NCBI GenBank assembly: GCA_018806915.1
Contig: JAGKQI010000053.1
Span: 372,001-436,000 of the forward strand
DNA: 64,000 nucleotides
Direction: 5' to 3'
Source of the DNA: Phytophthora colocasiae
Lineage: Eukaryota; Oomycota; Peronosporomycetes; Peronosporales; Peronosporaceae
Part shown: in pieces, positions 10,701-21,519 of the stretch
How positions within the stretch are numbered: the first letter of the stretch is position 1
Layout: each line of letters starts with the position of its first letter
Translations under genes and position numbers: made by a program
The notes under the pieces: generated by a model
Seen by the model: only the letters and a program-made list of their open reading frames with translations
Told to the model about the DNA's origin: nothing
The model's database searches: none

Positions 10701-11979
10701 GCTCCTCGAAGCGTTGCTTCTTGGTCTTCGCACTGAGGGAGTCATCACCCTCAGTGATCCCATCGACGACGAGCTGCTTCAGCTCTTCGGCCTCGCGCTC
10801 CACTCTCTCGATATCCGAGAGAATGCAAATTTGTTCGATGCGTCCATCATACAAGTCTCGCGCGAAGCGCTTCCAACTCATCGTTGGAAGTGCGGTCAAC
10901 GCCGACGCACTCGTCGGCGGATTCTCCAACCGCATCCTCTGGTACTGTAACCCAGTACCAGTACGTGTCAAGACGTTCAACGTCTCGACACTCGGTGTCT
11001 GCACTGCAGATACACCCGTCTCAGTCCCGGACTGAGACTCGCGCAGCTCCCTGAGCTTGCGCCGCGAAGGTCTACCGTGGAGCCCGGCTCCAGGTGCTCC
11101 ACGTCCAAGGCATCGCACCTTGGACGGGACGTTATCGCAATCGTCAGCGAATTTCTTCCGCTGACTCGCACTATCAAGCCCTGCTTGAGTGCCGCTCATC
11201 GCGTGCAGCGCTGCTGCACGTGAGCACGCAGGTTGTTCGGGTGCTGGGCGTTTGCAACCGCCAGCACCTCCTGCCGCGCAGTCGGTTCCCTGAACCGCTG
11301 CGCCTCCATCCGCTCCCGGAGCGGATGAAGCAACCGCATCGTCGACTCCCGGAGTCGACGTGCTCTCGCTAGCTTCCTGCGCTAGCAAATGTTCGCTTGT
11401 ACACATATCGTCAGCTCCCAGAGCTGACGCACGATCGCTAGTTCCCGGAACTAGCAGCGAACGTTCGCTTGTACACGCATCATCAGCTCCCGGAGCTGAT
11501 GCACGATCGCTAGTTCCCAGAACTAGCAGCGACGCGCCAGTGGCGTCAGCTCCCAGAGCTGACGCACGCCTTTCGGTTCCCCGAGTATTATTTGCTTCGT
11601 CAACTCCCAGAGTTGACGCGACGTCGTCGGCGCGACCCTTGGGGGCTTGAAGTACCTCCAAGGATACCGGTAATACCGGTATTTTACCTTCTCTCAGGTG
11701 AATGCGATTCACCTGACCATCACTCATGTGACAAACATCATTCAGATGTTTATGCGTCAGGTGATTCACATTCACCTGACCATCACTCATGTGACCTCGA
11801 CCCTTCGGCTCAGATTTCTGAGTCGACACACATTTTCTCCCAACGACTCTCGGAGTCGTTGATGGTCGCCGGCAGCGATCGGAGGCAGCGGCGGCCGCTG
11901 CTGCCTCAACTGGGGATCCACATGCACCGGCCGGTGCATGTGCAGCACTGTTTTGGGGCCATCGCTCTCTGTCGCGCAT
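7252..11979 (-). pseudogene. pol of C1: linker, RT, RNase H, integrase, chromodomain
   Basis: The long frame 8788-11979 (1063 codons) holds a repeat-rich linker, the RT with catalytic SYFDDVFVHS, and one RNase H domain (VVCDASDFAIGCALMQHD). It runs up to the zinc-binding head of integrase (HEAPTAGHPGREKTY, CEVYQR). The frame 7252-8610 continues with integrase (VSDRDPRF, TDGQTERVNR), a Pro-rich linker and a C-terminal chromodomain (IVERIVAHKR, then RIRWRGFPPHRDTWEP). Two small insertions relative to C2, CG near 8618 and one base near 8790, push the integrase core out of frame between them, so the copy is broken. In an intact element this polyprotein makes and integrates the cDNA, with the chromodomain steering it to marked chromatin. 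Confidence 0.9.
11370..11610 (-). repeat. in-frame tandem repeats in the C1 PR-RT linker
   Basis: The linker between protease and RT carries diverged repeats of about 20 residues built on LLVPGTSDRASALGADD. At DNA level they are strings of palindromes such as CTAGTTCC/GGAACTAG and GTCAGCTC/GAGCTGAC. The same block lies at 21276-21516 in C2. C2 also has an additional diverged unit near 20770-20930. Confidence 0.7.
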
Positions 11980-12491
11980 GTGTTGTTGAAGCGTACGAGC
12001 GTACGCTTCTCCCAGTTGATCACCGGGTCATGCCGTGCAAGCCACGGCATGCCTAATACCAAGTCGAACTTATCGTCTAGATCCAAGACGATAAGATCTT
12101 CTACAAACGTCCTTCGTTTGTAAGAAAAGCGCACACGGACTACGCGCTTCTCAGTCCTCACGGTGGCACCTGTTGCCAACCGCACCTCCAACACGCCGCG
12201 AGGCGTGTCGGCCTCTTCGAAGTCAAGCCTTCGAAGACTTCCCTGTCGAACAAAGTTGTTCGACGCGCCCGAGTCCACTAGGGCACGAAGAGAGTTCACT
12301 CTCTTCGACATCACGTTCACGATGACAAGGTTTGGCTTGTCATCTTGCAGCTTACAGCGAGAAACCTTCTCGCTGGGGGCAGCAGTCCTCATCGTCGCGT
12401 GTCCAAGCTCGACACGCGAGACTGCATCACCAGTAGGACGCCCCGCGTCTACTGGTCCTTGGCGTTTTTTGAACGCCCGCCCGCTGTGCAC
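11787..12491 (-). CDS. protease frame of C1 (retropepsin)
   Basis: The catalytic triplet is in RALVDSGASNNFVRQG, followed by the flap-like and core strands and the family signature LVLGMPWLARHDPVINW. The frame overlaps the end of gag (12449-12491) and is in the -1 frame to it, consistent with frameshift expression. In C1 two extra bases near 11948 (TTTTGG versus ACAG in C2) cut it from the pol linker. The protease domain itself is intact. It would cleave the Gag-Pol polyprotein. Confidence 0.85.
   Translation of the reverse strand: MHSGRAFKKRQGPVDAGRPTGDAVSRVELGHATMRTAAPSEKVSRCKLQDDKPNLVIVNVMSKRVNSLRALVDSGASNNFVRQGSLRRLDFEEADTPRGVLEVRLATGATVRTEKRVVRVRFSYKRRTFVEDLIVLDLDDKFDLVLGMPWLARHDPVINWEKRTLVRFNNTCATESDGPKTVLHMHRPVHVDPQLRQQRPPLPPIAAGDHQRLRESLGENVCRLRNLSRRVEVT
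12430..12470 (-). promoter_or_regulatory. -1 ribosomal frameshift signal, gag to PR (C1)
   Basis: On the minus strand the gag codons TCA AAA AAC (12464-12470 is A AAA AAC, a canonical slippery heptamer) are followed after eight bases by a stem: CCAGTAG-ACGC pairs with GCGT-(C)-CTACTGG around a GGG loop (12430-12455). The gag stop TAG lies in the stem. The protease frame is -1 to gag. Confidence 0.8.
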
Positions 12492-13345
12492 TTGCGTGCA
12501 TAGTGACCGATGTTACCACACAGGTAACATCGAACCTTGACGTTCTTACGCTGCTGTTGACCAGCAGTCGTAGCACTCGAGAGGTCGATAGGTTCCGGAC
12601 CTCCCGTCTTCACAACAGGACGCGCCGGCTTCGGCGCGTTCGCATGGAGTTTAGCTTGACGCCGGCTAAACTCCTCTTGCATTGCAAGGCTGATCGCCTC
12701 CTCGAGAGTATTCGGATACTCTCGAAAGAGATATGTTTTGACGGGACCATCTCTTAGTCCCTTCATGAACGTGACGACCTTGGTCGCCTCGTCGATCGGG
12801 TTGGCCACTATGTTCGATACCAAGTATCGAGCACGCTGGGCAAAGGTGTGAACATCATCCTTGCCCTGTTGCAGATCGAGAAACTCCGCTCTCGATCTGA
12901 ACTCGTTCTTCGGAGGTTCAAACGCAAGCTTGAGTTCCTCTTTGAACACCTCGTACGTGCCGAAGCACGTAGAATCCGAGAGTCGGCGCCCATAGGCCCA
13001 ACTCCTCGCACGTCCGCCAAGACATGACATGGCGAACGCGACCTTCGACATCGGATCGACGATACGTCGAGCCGCAACGGCTGTGTCGAGTTCGACAAGC
13101 CACCGAAGGAGGGTCTCGTCCTCCTTCCCCGTGTAGGTACTCACGTGGAGTTTCAACGACTCCACTCGTGGCTTCGGAGAAGCCACCGAGGCAGCAACAT
13201 CTCGTTGCTCCTTAACAATGTACCCCAGAGCAACACCGTGTTGCTCTGTCGGCGATAGCGTACGAAGCATCGTCGCTACCGCTGCCTCTCCAATGACTTG
13301 CGAGTCTTTGGAGAGCCTCCCACTCTGGGTCCGACAGGTGGGCAC
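12449..13345 (-). pseudogene. gag of C1
   Basis: The Retrotrans_gag core (TLLRWLVELDTAVAARR, then AFAMSCLGGRARSWA and DLQQGKDDVHTFAQRARYLV) is followed by a single CCHC knuckle CYLCGNIGHYARKC near the C-terminus. This part is open. The N-terminus differs from C2: two bases are missing near 13306 and there are further changes near 13370, so the proper start is out of frame and a TAG appears. The likely original start is the one seen in C2 at 23339. The product would be capsid plus nucleocapsid. Confidence 0.85.
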
Positions 13346-13480
13346 AGTCCGTGCGCGTCACGGACATGTGTAGTCCCAGTGGATCCCTGATCCATTGGGG
13401 GGTTCTCGACCCCGCGTTCGTATGACTCCATACGAACGAACTGCAGTCGGTCGTGGGACGGACTACAATGTGCTACCAGG

Positions 13481-13940
13481 TGTAATGGGTCTACCTAGAC
13501 CTATTAGGTGGCGTACACGTGCGCTTACGTGTATGAGGAAGCGTGCAATTAGAATAGACTTAATTTAAGTATACTTATTTAAAGAAGTATAATTAAATCA
13601 AATATAACTAAATTAAACTGCAAAATACCGTAAAATGAGAACTGTTATTGAATTTGGCATAAGCCAATTATGGACCTCCTAAAACTGTTTGTTATCTATT
13701 TCTAAAGGGTCTGCCAACGTGTGGTTGGCAGAAACTCTGCTCAATGATTGGTAGAAATCCGTTACTTTCTACCAATAATATGCACAAATGCACACGAACC
13801 ACCCAATAATGTGGTTCGCCCATGTATCCTTTGGTGTGTACAGCACACCAAGGTCTGAGGCCCATTTCCAACCTCTAACAGTTATCCTAACTGTTAGAGT
13901 TACAAGTGGTACAACCACTTGTACGTGTAACCCCGTTACA
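13481..13940 (-). repeat. LTR 2 of family C, shared by C1 and C2
   Basis: This 460-bp LTR serves as 5' LTR of C1 (PBS-like TGGTAGCAC on its left) and as 3' LTR of C2 (polypurine tract on its right at 13941-13952). There are no foreign flanks between C1 and C2, which is the product expected from recombination between two neighbouring insertions. Confidence 0.92.
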
Positions 13941-14041
13941 CCATCCCCCCGTTAAGATTCGACGTATCGGTCTCGATACGTCAATCAACAGAACTTGACA
14001 AGACCGTCAAGTTCCCGCGAGAAATCCGAGTTCATTTCGCA

Positions 14042-15044
14042 ATGGACTCGCCAACGCCCACGTCTCCGTCCGCTTCTGCGGACGCGCAAGCCTCACCTGC
14101 TGTTTCTGCAGCAGGAACAATAACCTCAGCAGTGCCTACTAGCACTGCTGCTTCCAGCGGTCCAACAGAGAAGCTCTCTGTCACCGTCTACCATGCTCTC
14201 CACAAGGAGAAGCAAGCGAAGAAGACTTCTTCTTCGCTAGCAGGGATCGAACACCCTGCTGGCGTATCGCGAGCGCGTTGCTGCAACTCGCGATCGCTAC
14301 TACACTTACACCACTCGTGGTAAGTGTGAGCGCCTCCATGATCAGTCCATGGAAGCGGGAATCCCATGTGCCGTTCCCTTTGGCACACCCTGTCCGTGTT
14401 GCCAACCCTTGGCAACACGTCTCACCGAAAGTGATCTCCTGGGGTACACGGTCGTCCGTGTACCCGATCACATCAAGGAACTCCGTGGTCGTATTGTGCC
14501 ACGCGAAGCTCCGAGTGCTGTGGCTGACCGCAGCACTCCTCGTGCAGGGCTTACCCCTGCAAATTATGGTGGGCTTCGTACGCCCTCACCATTTCCGGAA
14601 CGTCCTCCATCAGGACGTTCCGCGGCTCCCATGTATCTCGATGGGGAGGAAATCCTCTCCAACGAATACGAAAACGAACCCCTTGAGAGTTTGTTCTCTT
14701 ATGAGCCACGATCCGCTCCACAATCCAGCGGATCGCTCCACGCGCGTCGCGCAACGGCGGCGGAGGGGGTGGGAACACTCCCTCCGCATGGTCAACGCTA
14801 TGACCATGACGATCGTGCCCTGCACGATCGAGTTGCTGCGCTGGAGCAGACACAGAGCGCTGAGGTAGCTGCTCTGAAGCAGGAGGTTCGTGTCCTCCGT
14901 GCTGAGGTCTGCGAGGCAGCTCAGACTGCCTCGAACCTCTCGTCCGGTCTTGGGACGAGAGTGAACCGATTGATCGACCGTGTCGACGGTCTCGAGAAGG
15001 CCTTCCAGGCCTCTCGCACTCCTCAGTCGGACTACCAACCCTAG
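14042..15044 (+). pseudogene. antisense ORF of C2
   Basis: This is the counterpart of 6754-7745. The ATG at 14042 is again 102 bp inside the LTR, with the same Ser/Pro/Ala-rich start. Here an 11-bp stretch (near 14304) absent from C1 keeps the middle of the protein in frame with the coiled-coil part (up to 15044), but a stop TAG near 14242 still separates the head. A CAG|G just after this stop could be a splice acceptor, which would join the two parts; this is speculative. The end overlaps the pol chromodomain in antisense. Confidence 0.5.
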
Positions 15045-17732
15045 GTAGTCCGTGCTGCACGTACGGCTTCAACCGCCCGACGTAGAAGGTCGGGTGGAGC
15101 CTCATGCTGGACGGTATGTCCAGCCGGTACGCGTTACCATGCCGTTCAAGTACTTTGAACGGCCCAATGAATCTTGGAGCAAGCTTGCTTGCTCCAAAGT
15201 CAGACACTGCATGTCTAAGTAGGTTTTGTGTAGCTAACAAAACTAATGAACCCTTTTCGAATTCATTTGTGTTGCCTCTACCAACAGTATCAGCGTTCAG
15301 CTTCTGTCGATCGGCAGAAGCTGCGATAGCATCCTGGACAAACCGTATGACGGCTTGTCTTCGCTGGACAAAGTCTAGCGCACCCGAGCTGAATCCTTTC
15401 AGCTTGTCGCCCTTGTCAGCAGCAGGCCCTGCCTGCTCGCTATCATCTCTCATGTCTGTGCCCGGCACAGACATCGCGCGCTCGTTCCTGCTCGAACGAG
15501 ACGTCGCACGCGTCACCGCAGCTGATAGTGTGCTGCTATCAGTTGCATTCTGCGGTTGTTCGGACGCAACCGTAGATCCTCCCCCACTTAAGGAGGAAGC
15601 TACCCTGCCGAGCATGCTCGGCAATCGTGGATGCCTCATGGCGTTCACGTAGAACGGTGTATGCCCTGTCGAGGCATGCACCGAGTTGTTGATGGCAAAC
15701 TCTGCCATCGGCAAGCACTCGCTCCAGTGCGGGAACGAGTGAGCGTAGCTCTTCAACGTGTCACCCAGTACACGGTTGACACGTTCGGTCTGTCCGTCCG
15801 TCTGCGGATGATCCGCAGTCGACATTGATAACTGTGAACCAAGAAGTGTAAACACTTCTTGCCAGAACCGCGCTGTGAAGCGTGGATCACGGTCCGACAC
15901 AATGTCGAGCGGCATGCCATGGTGTTTGAACACCATGTCAACAAACAGTCGCGCAGTCTGCGCGGCTGTAACAGTAGCCGGGACGGCAGCAAGATGAACC
16001 ATCTTGCTGAATCTGTCCACAAAGACAACGATGCCCGTCCTCCGCTTGCTGTCAGGCGGAAGACCGAAGACAAAGTCCATGGACATGGACTGCCAACACT
16101 CCGACGGAGTCGGTAGTGATTGAAGAGGAGCCTGCGAGAACTGCGCAGGCATCACGCGTTGATAAACCTCGCAAGCATGTACGTACTTGCGCACCCACTT
16201 GTACTGGTGGTGCCAGTAGAAGTCACGCGTGAGAAGAGTGTATGTCTTCTCACGACCCGGATGCCCTGCCGTGGGGGCTTCGTGATACTCGAACATGATC
16301 CTCAACCGGAGGTCATGATCATTCGGAACGACAATGCGATCCGCATTGTCGTCTACTGCACTGTACAACATTAGGCCTTCGGGTACACGATAGCGGTGTA
16401 CACGAGCTCGAAGATGAGGGGTTAGCTTCCGACGTGCCCCGTCGGAAGGTGCTGCGAGGAACTCCAGCAGCCCCTTCGCGTCTGCATCCCTTGCATACGC
16501 GTTCTTCACGTCGTCAATCAACGTTGACGACGGCACACTTGTCCTCACGACGCCAACAGCGTTGGCGTCGACCGTCTCCGCATAGTCAGGTCGACGCGAT
16601 AACGCGTCGGCCACTACATTGAGTCTTCCGGGTTCGTACTCCACCCGGAAGTTGTACTCCGCGAAGAAGGACAACCATCTCGCCATACGTTGCGAGATGT
16701 GCGGCGACTTAATCGCCGTACGCAATGATGCGTGGTCTGTATAGACCACGAACGGTCTACTCCCAAGTAGATACACTCGGAACTTTGCGAGTGCATACTT
16801 CATGGCAAGGAGCTCCTTGTCATGTACGGGATAGTTACGCTCAGCTGGCTTCAGCTGACGCGATTGATAGTAGACTACACGATCACGCTCTTCGTGATCG
16901 TGTTGCATCAATGCACATCCGATTGCAAAGTCGGATGCATCGCACACTACGTGGAATGGACGATCTTGGTCCGCCACGGCCAAGATCGGCGCTTCAGTCA
17001 AGCCCTGCTTGACTGCACCGAATGCCTCCTCGCACTCGGTCGTCCAAATCCATTCAGCTTCTTTCTTAAGAAGCTGTGACAACGTCCGAATCTTGCCCGC
17101 ATAGTTGTCCACGTACTTGCACAAGTACGTGGCAAGCCCAAGGAACTGCCTCAGTTCCTTCACATTGGATGGCGTGGGCCATTCATTGATCACTCTGACC
17201 TTCTCTGGGTCAGGGCGCACGCCGTCTTTCCCCACGAGACACCCCAGCACGGGTATCTCGCTCGCCCCGAAGATACACTTCTTCAGGTTCGCATAGAGCT
17301 TATGTTTCCTCATAAGCTCTAGCAGCTTCCGGAGATGCACCTTGTGTATCTCAATGTCCGTCTTCCCGTTCTCAGACCGGCTGTGGACGAACACGTCGTC
17401 GAAGTAGCTCGGTGCGAAGTCGCGCACCGAGCGCAATAGATGTGTCACGCATCTATTGAACGTTGCAGGGGCATTCTTAAGCCCCTGTGGCATTACGAGC
17501 CACTCCCAAAGCATACCGCTTGGAGTGCTTACCGCTGTGAGAGGGATGTCCCTCTCACGCATGAGGATCTGATAGAATCCATCACGCAGATCTAGAGCAC
17601 TGAAGATAGTGCTCAAGGCCATCGAATCGATGATAACATCTTTTCGCGGTATCGGCGTCTGCGCCGGTATCGTCACATCGTTCAACTTGTTGTATGCATG
17701 AACGATGCGCCAGCCGCCCTGTGGTTTCTTAA
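14551..17732 (-). pseudogene. pol of C2, distal part: RT, RNase H, integrase, chromodomain
   Basis: One open frame of about 1060 codons runs from the RT fingers (GGWRIVHAYNKLND), through SYFDDVFVHS and the single RNase H, to a complete integrase (HEAPTAGHPGREKTY head; MDFVFG, SDRDPRF and QTERVNR core). It ends in the Pro-rich linker and chromodomain. The two small insertions that break C1 are absent. The frame begins artificially inside the piggyBac terminal repeat at 17763; the genuine upstream part resumes at 20206. Confidence 0.9.
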
Positions 17733-17751
17733 CCCCCCCAGCCCGAAGCCT

Positions 17752-17795
17752 TGTATTAGCCACGATAAGAAAAGCGTCTTATCGTGTCTAATACA
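17752..17795. repeat. subterminal hairpin of the piggyBac element
   Basis: TGTATTAGCCACGATAAG (17752-17769) pairs with CTTATCGTGTCTAATACA (17778-17795), 17 of 18 bases, loop of eight. The 15-mer TATCGTGTCTAATAC recurs at 19407-19421 and looser copies lie near 18484 and 18829. Subterminal repeats are often transposase sites. Confidence 0.65.
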
Positions 17796-18206
17796 GGATA
17801 AGGAATTTAGACTTGGTTTTTGTAAGGATGCATACAAAGTTCCTGTCAACTAGGGGAAGGTGATGTGTGTGCAGACGGGGGATCATGTGCAGAAAAGCTG
17901 GGCACGTGTACATGGGACGGATTTTAAAAATATTAGCTGAGAGAGGTAACGGGAAGCGCGCCAAGTACCTCCATTAGAACGTAAAGGTTTTTGGTACGCC
18001 AGACCAGACGGTTGGCTGTCATTCGAGATTTTGCGGGGAGAGAGTGATGTCGGCGTTTCGCCGTCGGTGGTCGGAGCTGCTCAAGGAAGGATGAAAGCGA
18101 CCGCGGGAGCTCGAGGCCGAGCACACGTGTTGCCACCCTCTGGACGAGCTCGACAAAGGTATTCTGCAGCGTTTAAAGCTGAATGTGCTGATTTCTGACC
18201 ACTATT

Positions 18207-19675
18207 GTGTTTATGCAGCCGATTCGGAGCGCCAGGAAGCAGAGAAGGCAACAGAGCAGCCCTCAAACAGGCAAACTCGTGGTGGAAGTGACGGTAATGC
18301 GTGTGATTTATGTTGTCACGCGTCCAAATACTAACAATACCGATATTCTAGATGTCGGACAACGCCTGGCATCGACTCATTCAACGAATTACTCTACCGA
18401 GCTGGGACACCGAGGACAAGAGTCGGCTGGTTTCGAAGACCAAGGTATAATTTTCATTCCTACTTATCAAGTACGATACATGTTAACATATTTCTTGTAT
18501 CGTGTACGGCACCATCGGTTAGCCCTGCCGTTCTTCTCCTATCGCAACGCCACAAGCACCGGTAAGCAATGGTACGCGCGCTATTGATTACGTGATGTTG
18601 TGTTTGCTTAGCTGTGGTTACAGGTAACCTTACGCAAGAGCAACGCAACTTGGATGCAGCCTTTGCAGAAGTTGCTTCCGACGATGATACGGAGACACGA
18701 ATGGGCCCCACATCACCTCATATATCGAACAGTGATAGTGGTAGCGACTCCGCTATTGCAAGCGCAGAAGAGTCTGCTGAAGACTTCGAGTCTGTAGAAT
18801 CCCACGTCAACAGGTTTGATATCGTGTCTGATACAAGTTTAGTGTACACGATAACAATTTCTAACCTGTATTATATCAGCAGATATCAACGTCACAAAGG
18901 CTGGTAGCTTGTTGCCAGACTACACCGCGCTAGAGTCGGAGGGAGAGAACGATGACGGGTTCAGTAATAAACAAGACGTGGAGTTTGGAACTCAGCTGCC
19001 TTTTTCCTATATGGAAGGCCCATTCGAGGCCCGCCAACCACATGCAATGCAAGACGACTACCCGGACCTTTTTGATGGTTTATACGGTCCCAGTGAGGAA
19101 GCTTTGGCCGCCGCCACTAGCCCCGTGAATGCACTGTTCTACTTCATGATACCGCGTCTGTGGGAAGATATTGCTACTACCATGATACCGGATACAAACC
19201 ACCCCCTATCATGGCTTTCGGCGAAGCTATGTTACCGTCGAGAGCGTCGTTCAACCGTATGCGAGTGTATATGAAGGACAAGCCGCACAAATACGGTACT
19301 AAGCTGTTTATGCTGTGCTGTTCGTACACTGCTTACTGCATTCGGAAGGTACACGGGCGTGTCTGCTGACACGCTCGTTTTTTTTTTTTTGACAACTAAA
19401 GTCTGTTATCGTGTCTAATACTGATACGTGTTCCTGCTATCTTGTATGGTACAGGTTTGAAGCTTACTTAGGTAAAGCAGGAACAATAAATGGCGTATCA
19501 CTGCGTGAAGAGAGAACTGGTCCTGTGGCGGTAGTGCGCAATCTGCGTGCGGCTTTTGGAAACCAGCGGCCTAACACAATGCGACTCATCGTCATGGATC
19601 GCTTCTATACTTCCATCCCGCTAGCATTGGAGCTACTTATAGCGTTGGGACCGTGGTGACAGGTCTGGACACTCA
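18207..19675 (+). pseudogene. piggyBac-like transposase, exon-like pieces
   Basis: Coding pieces in different frames form a recognisable transposase. An acidic N-terminal region leads to SPVNALFYFMIPRLWEDIA (to about 19170), then FGEAMLPSRASFNRMRVYM and a KPHKYGTKLFMLCCSYTAYCIRK stretch (19212-19348). Last comes FEAYLGKAG with VVRNLRAAFGNQRP and LIVMDRFYTSIPLALELL (19450-19650), which contains one expected catalytic Asp. A GT-AG intron at about 19349-19449 would join the last two pieces; another may lie near 18813-18882. The remaining catalytic region and the Cys-rich tail were not found, so the copy looks truncated and inactive. Confidence 0.75.
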
Positions 19676-20205
19676 AGTTGTGCCTGACAAGAACAAGAAG
19701 AAGATAGTGCGCGTGCGGGTGACGGTCGGTGGGGAAGTGTCTGACAACGATGGGACGCCACGACGCCGTCGAGTGGATGCAGATGCCAGCAATCCCTGAA
19801 TGCTGGCGGGAAGGTGGTCACGCCATCAACGATTGCTGGAAGCGTAGAGATTTTGACTTGGTTTGAATATACGCATTGAGCACTGATTTGTGAGTCTAAA
19901 TATCGACAAAAATAGCCATGTCTCTTTCACATGAGCGCATGGTCTCTATTTCTACTGACATTTCTCTCGCCGCTCTGGACATGATAGATCGCACATACCC
20001 TGTATAATGTCCATTCACCGCACATGATAAGTACATCGGGACACGATAGCAACGCTGCCCACATCAAGGGGTGGGGGTTCGCATGAGTTTTGTAACCGGA
20101 CAGGATAAGTTTTATCTTTGATTTAGTAGCAAAACCCTACCCCTTCTATACACGATAGTTCAGTCGATGGGGCGCAATTTTTTTCCTTCGGGCTTGTGGG
20201 GTTAA

Positions 20206-21519
20206 CACAGAACGTTGGGGCACTGTGCGGGGACTTTGATTCCCGCACTTGACCTGCAAGGCGACGACTTTCAAAGAAGTCGTCGATCGCTTGAACTTGT
20301 TCACACGGCAGTGGCCACTGCCGTGTAACACAGTACTTCGTGCCCGGCACGAGATCAATCTCGTGCTGTACGCCCTTGTCCTTCGGAAGCTCCGAAGGAA
20401 TCTCGTCCGGGAGTACATCCTTGTACTCCCGCAGAATCTCGTAATAGGGACTCGACTTCAACGAGTCCCAACTCTGCTCCTCGAAGCGCTGCTTCTTAGT
20501 CTTCGCACTGAGGGAGTCATCACCCTCAGTGATCCCATCGACGACGAGCTGCTTCAGCTCTTCGGCTTCGCGATCCACTCTCTCGATATCCGAGAGAATG
20601 CAAATTTGTTCGATGCGTCCATCGTACAAGTCCCGCGCGAAGCGCTTCCAACTCATCGTTGGAAGTGCGGTCAACGCCGACGCACACGTCGGCGGATTCT
20701 CCAACCGCATCCTCTGGTACTGTAACCCAGTACCAGTACGTGTCAAGACGTTCAACGTCTCGACACTCGGTGTCTGCCCTGCAGAAACACCCTCCTCAGT
20801 CAGGACTGAGACTCACACAGCTCACTGAGCTGGTGCCGCGCGCTCTGATACTGTACCGCAGTATCAGTTCGTGTCAAGACGTCCAACGCCTTGACACTCG
20901 GTGTCTATACCGCAGACACACCCTCCACAGTCACGGACTGGGACTCGCAAAGCTCCCTGAGCTTGCGCCGCGAAGGTCTGCCATGGAGCTCAGCTCCAGG
21001 CGCTCCACGTCCAAGGCATCCCACCTTGGACGGGACTTTATCGCAATCGTCAGCGAATTTCTTCCGCTGACTCGCACTATCAAGCCCTGCTTGAGTGCCG
21101 CTCATCGCGTGCAGCGCTGCTGCACGTGAGCACGCAGGTTGTTCGGGTGCTGGGCGTTTGCAACCGCCAGCACCTCCTGCCGCGCAGTCGGTTCCCTGAA
21201 CCGCTGCGCCTCCATCCGCTCCCGGAGCGGATGAAGCAACCGCATCGTCGACTCCCGGAGTCGACGTGCTCTCGCTAGCTTCCTGCGCTAGCAAATGTTC
21301 GCTTGTACACATATCGTCAGCTCCCAGAGCTGACGCACGATCGCTAGTTCCCGGAACTAGCAGCGAACGTTCGCTTGTACACGCATCATCAGCTCCCGGA
21401 GCTGATGCACGATCGCTAGTTCCCAGAACTAGCAGCGACGCGCCAGTGGCGTCAGCTCCCAGAGCTGACGCACGCCTTTCGGTTCCCCGAGTATTATTTG
21501 CTTCGTCAATTCCCAGAGT
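20206..21519 (-). pseudogene. pol of C2, proximal part: linker and RT start
   Basis: This is the continuation of the C2 pol after the piggyBac insertion. It holds the RT entry (PYYEILREYKDVLPDEIPSE and CEQVQAIDDFFESRRLAGQ) and, upstream, the Ala/Ser/Gly-rich linker with repeats. The frame changes near 20755-20905, where C2 carries an extra diverged copy of a roughly 150-bp unit. It ends at a TGA at 21518-21520 where C1 has a serine codon. Confidence 0.8.

Larger units (their letters stand above)
6202..13940 (-). mobile_element. Ty3/gypsy element C1 (chromodomain type), frameshifted
   Basis: The element lies on the minus strand between LTR 6202-6652 (its 3' LTR) and LTR 13481-13940 (its 5' LTR). 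Order on the minus strand: gag, PR, RT, RNase H, integrase, chromodomain. An antisense ORF sits next to the 3' LTR. A polypurine tract (ACGGGGGGATGG on the minus strand, 6653-6664) abuts the 3' LTR. Two bases inside the 5' LTR the minus strand reads TGGTAGCAC; its first eight bases match the complement of initiator-tRNA-Met ends known elsewhere, then it diverges. Small indels compared with C2 break gag, the PR/linker and the integrase. Confidence 0.9.
17733..20201 (+). mobile_element. piggyBac-like DNA transposon, 2469 bp
   Basis: It is flanked by TTAA (17729-17732 and 20202-20205), the hallmark target of this superfamily, and pol of C2 reads continuously when one TTAA and the element are removed. 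The ends form an imperfect 16-bp inverted repeat: CCCCCCCAGCCCGAAG on the left against CCCCACAAGCCCGAAG read from the right, 14 of 16 equal. It encodes a DDE_Tnp_1_7-type transposase remnant. The 3' part from about 19680 to 20201 has no coding sign I can support. Confidence 0.9.

Noticed and set aside
19680..20201. Further transposase exons at the end of the piggyBac element
   Set aside because: No open frame with the missing catalytic or Cys-rich part could be read.
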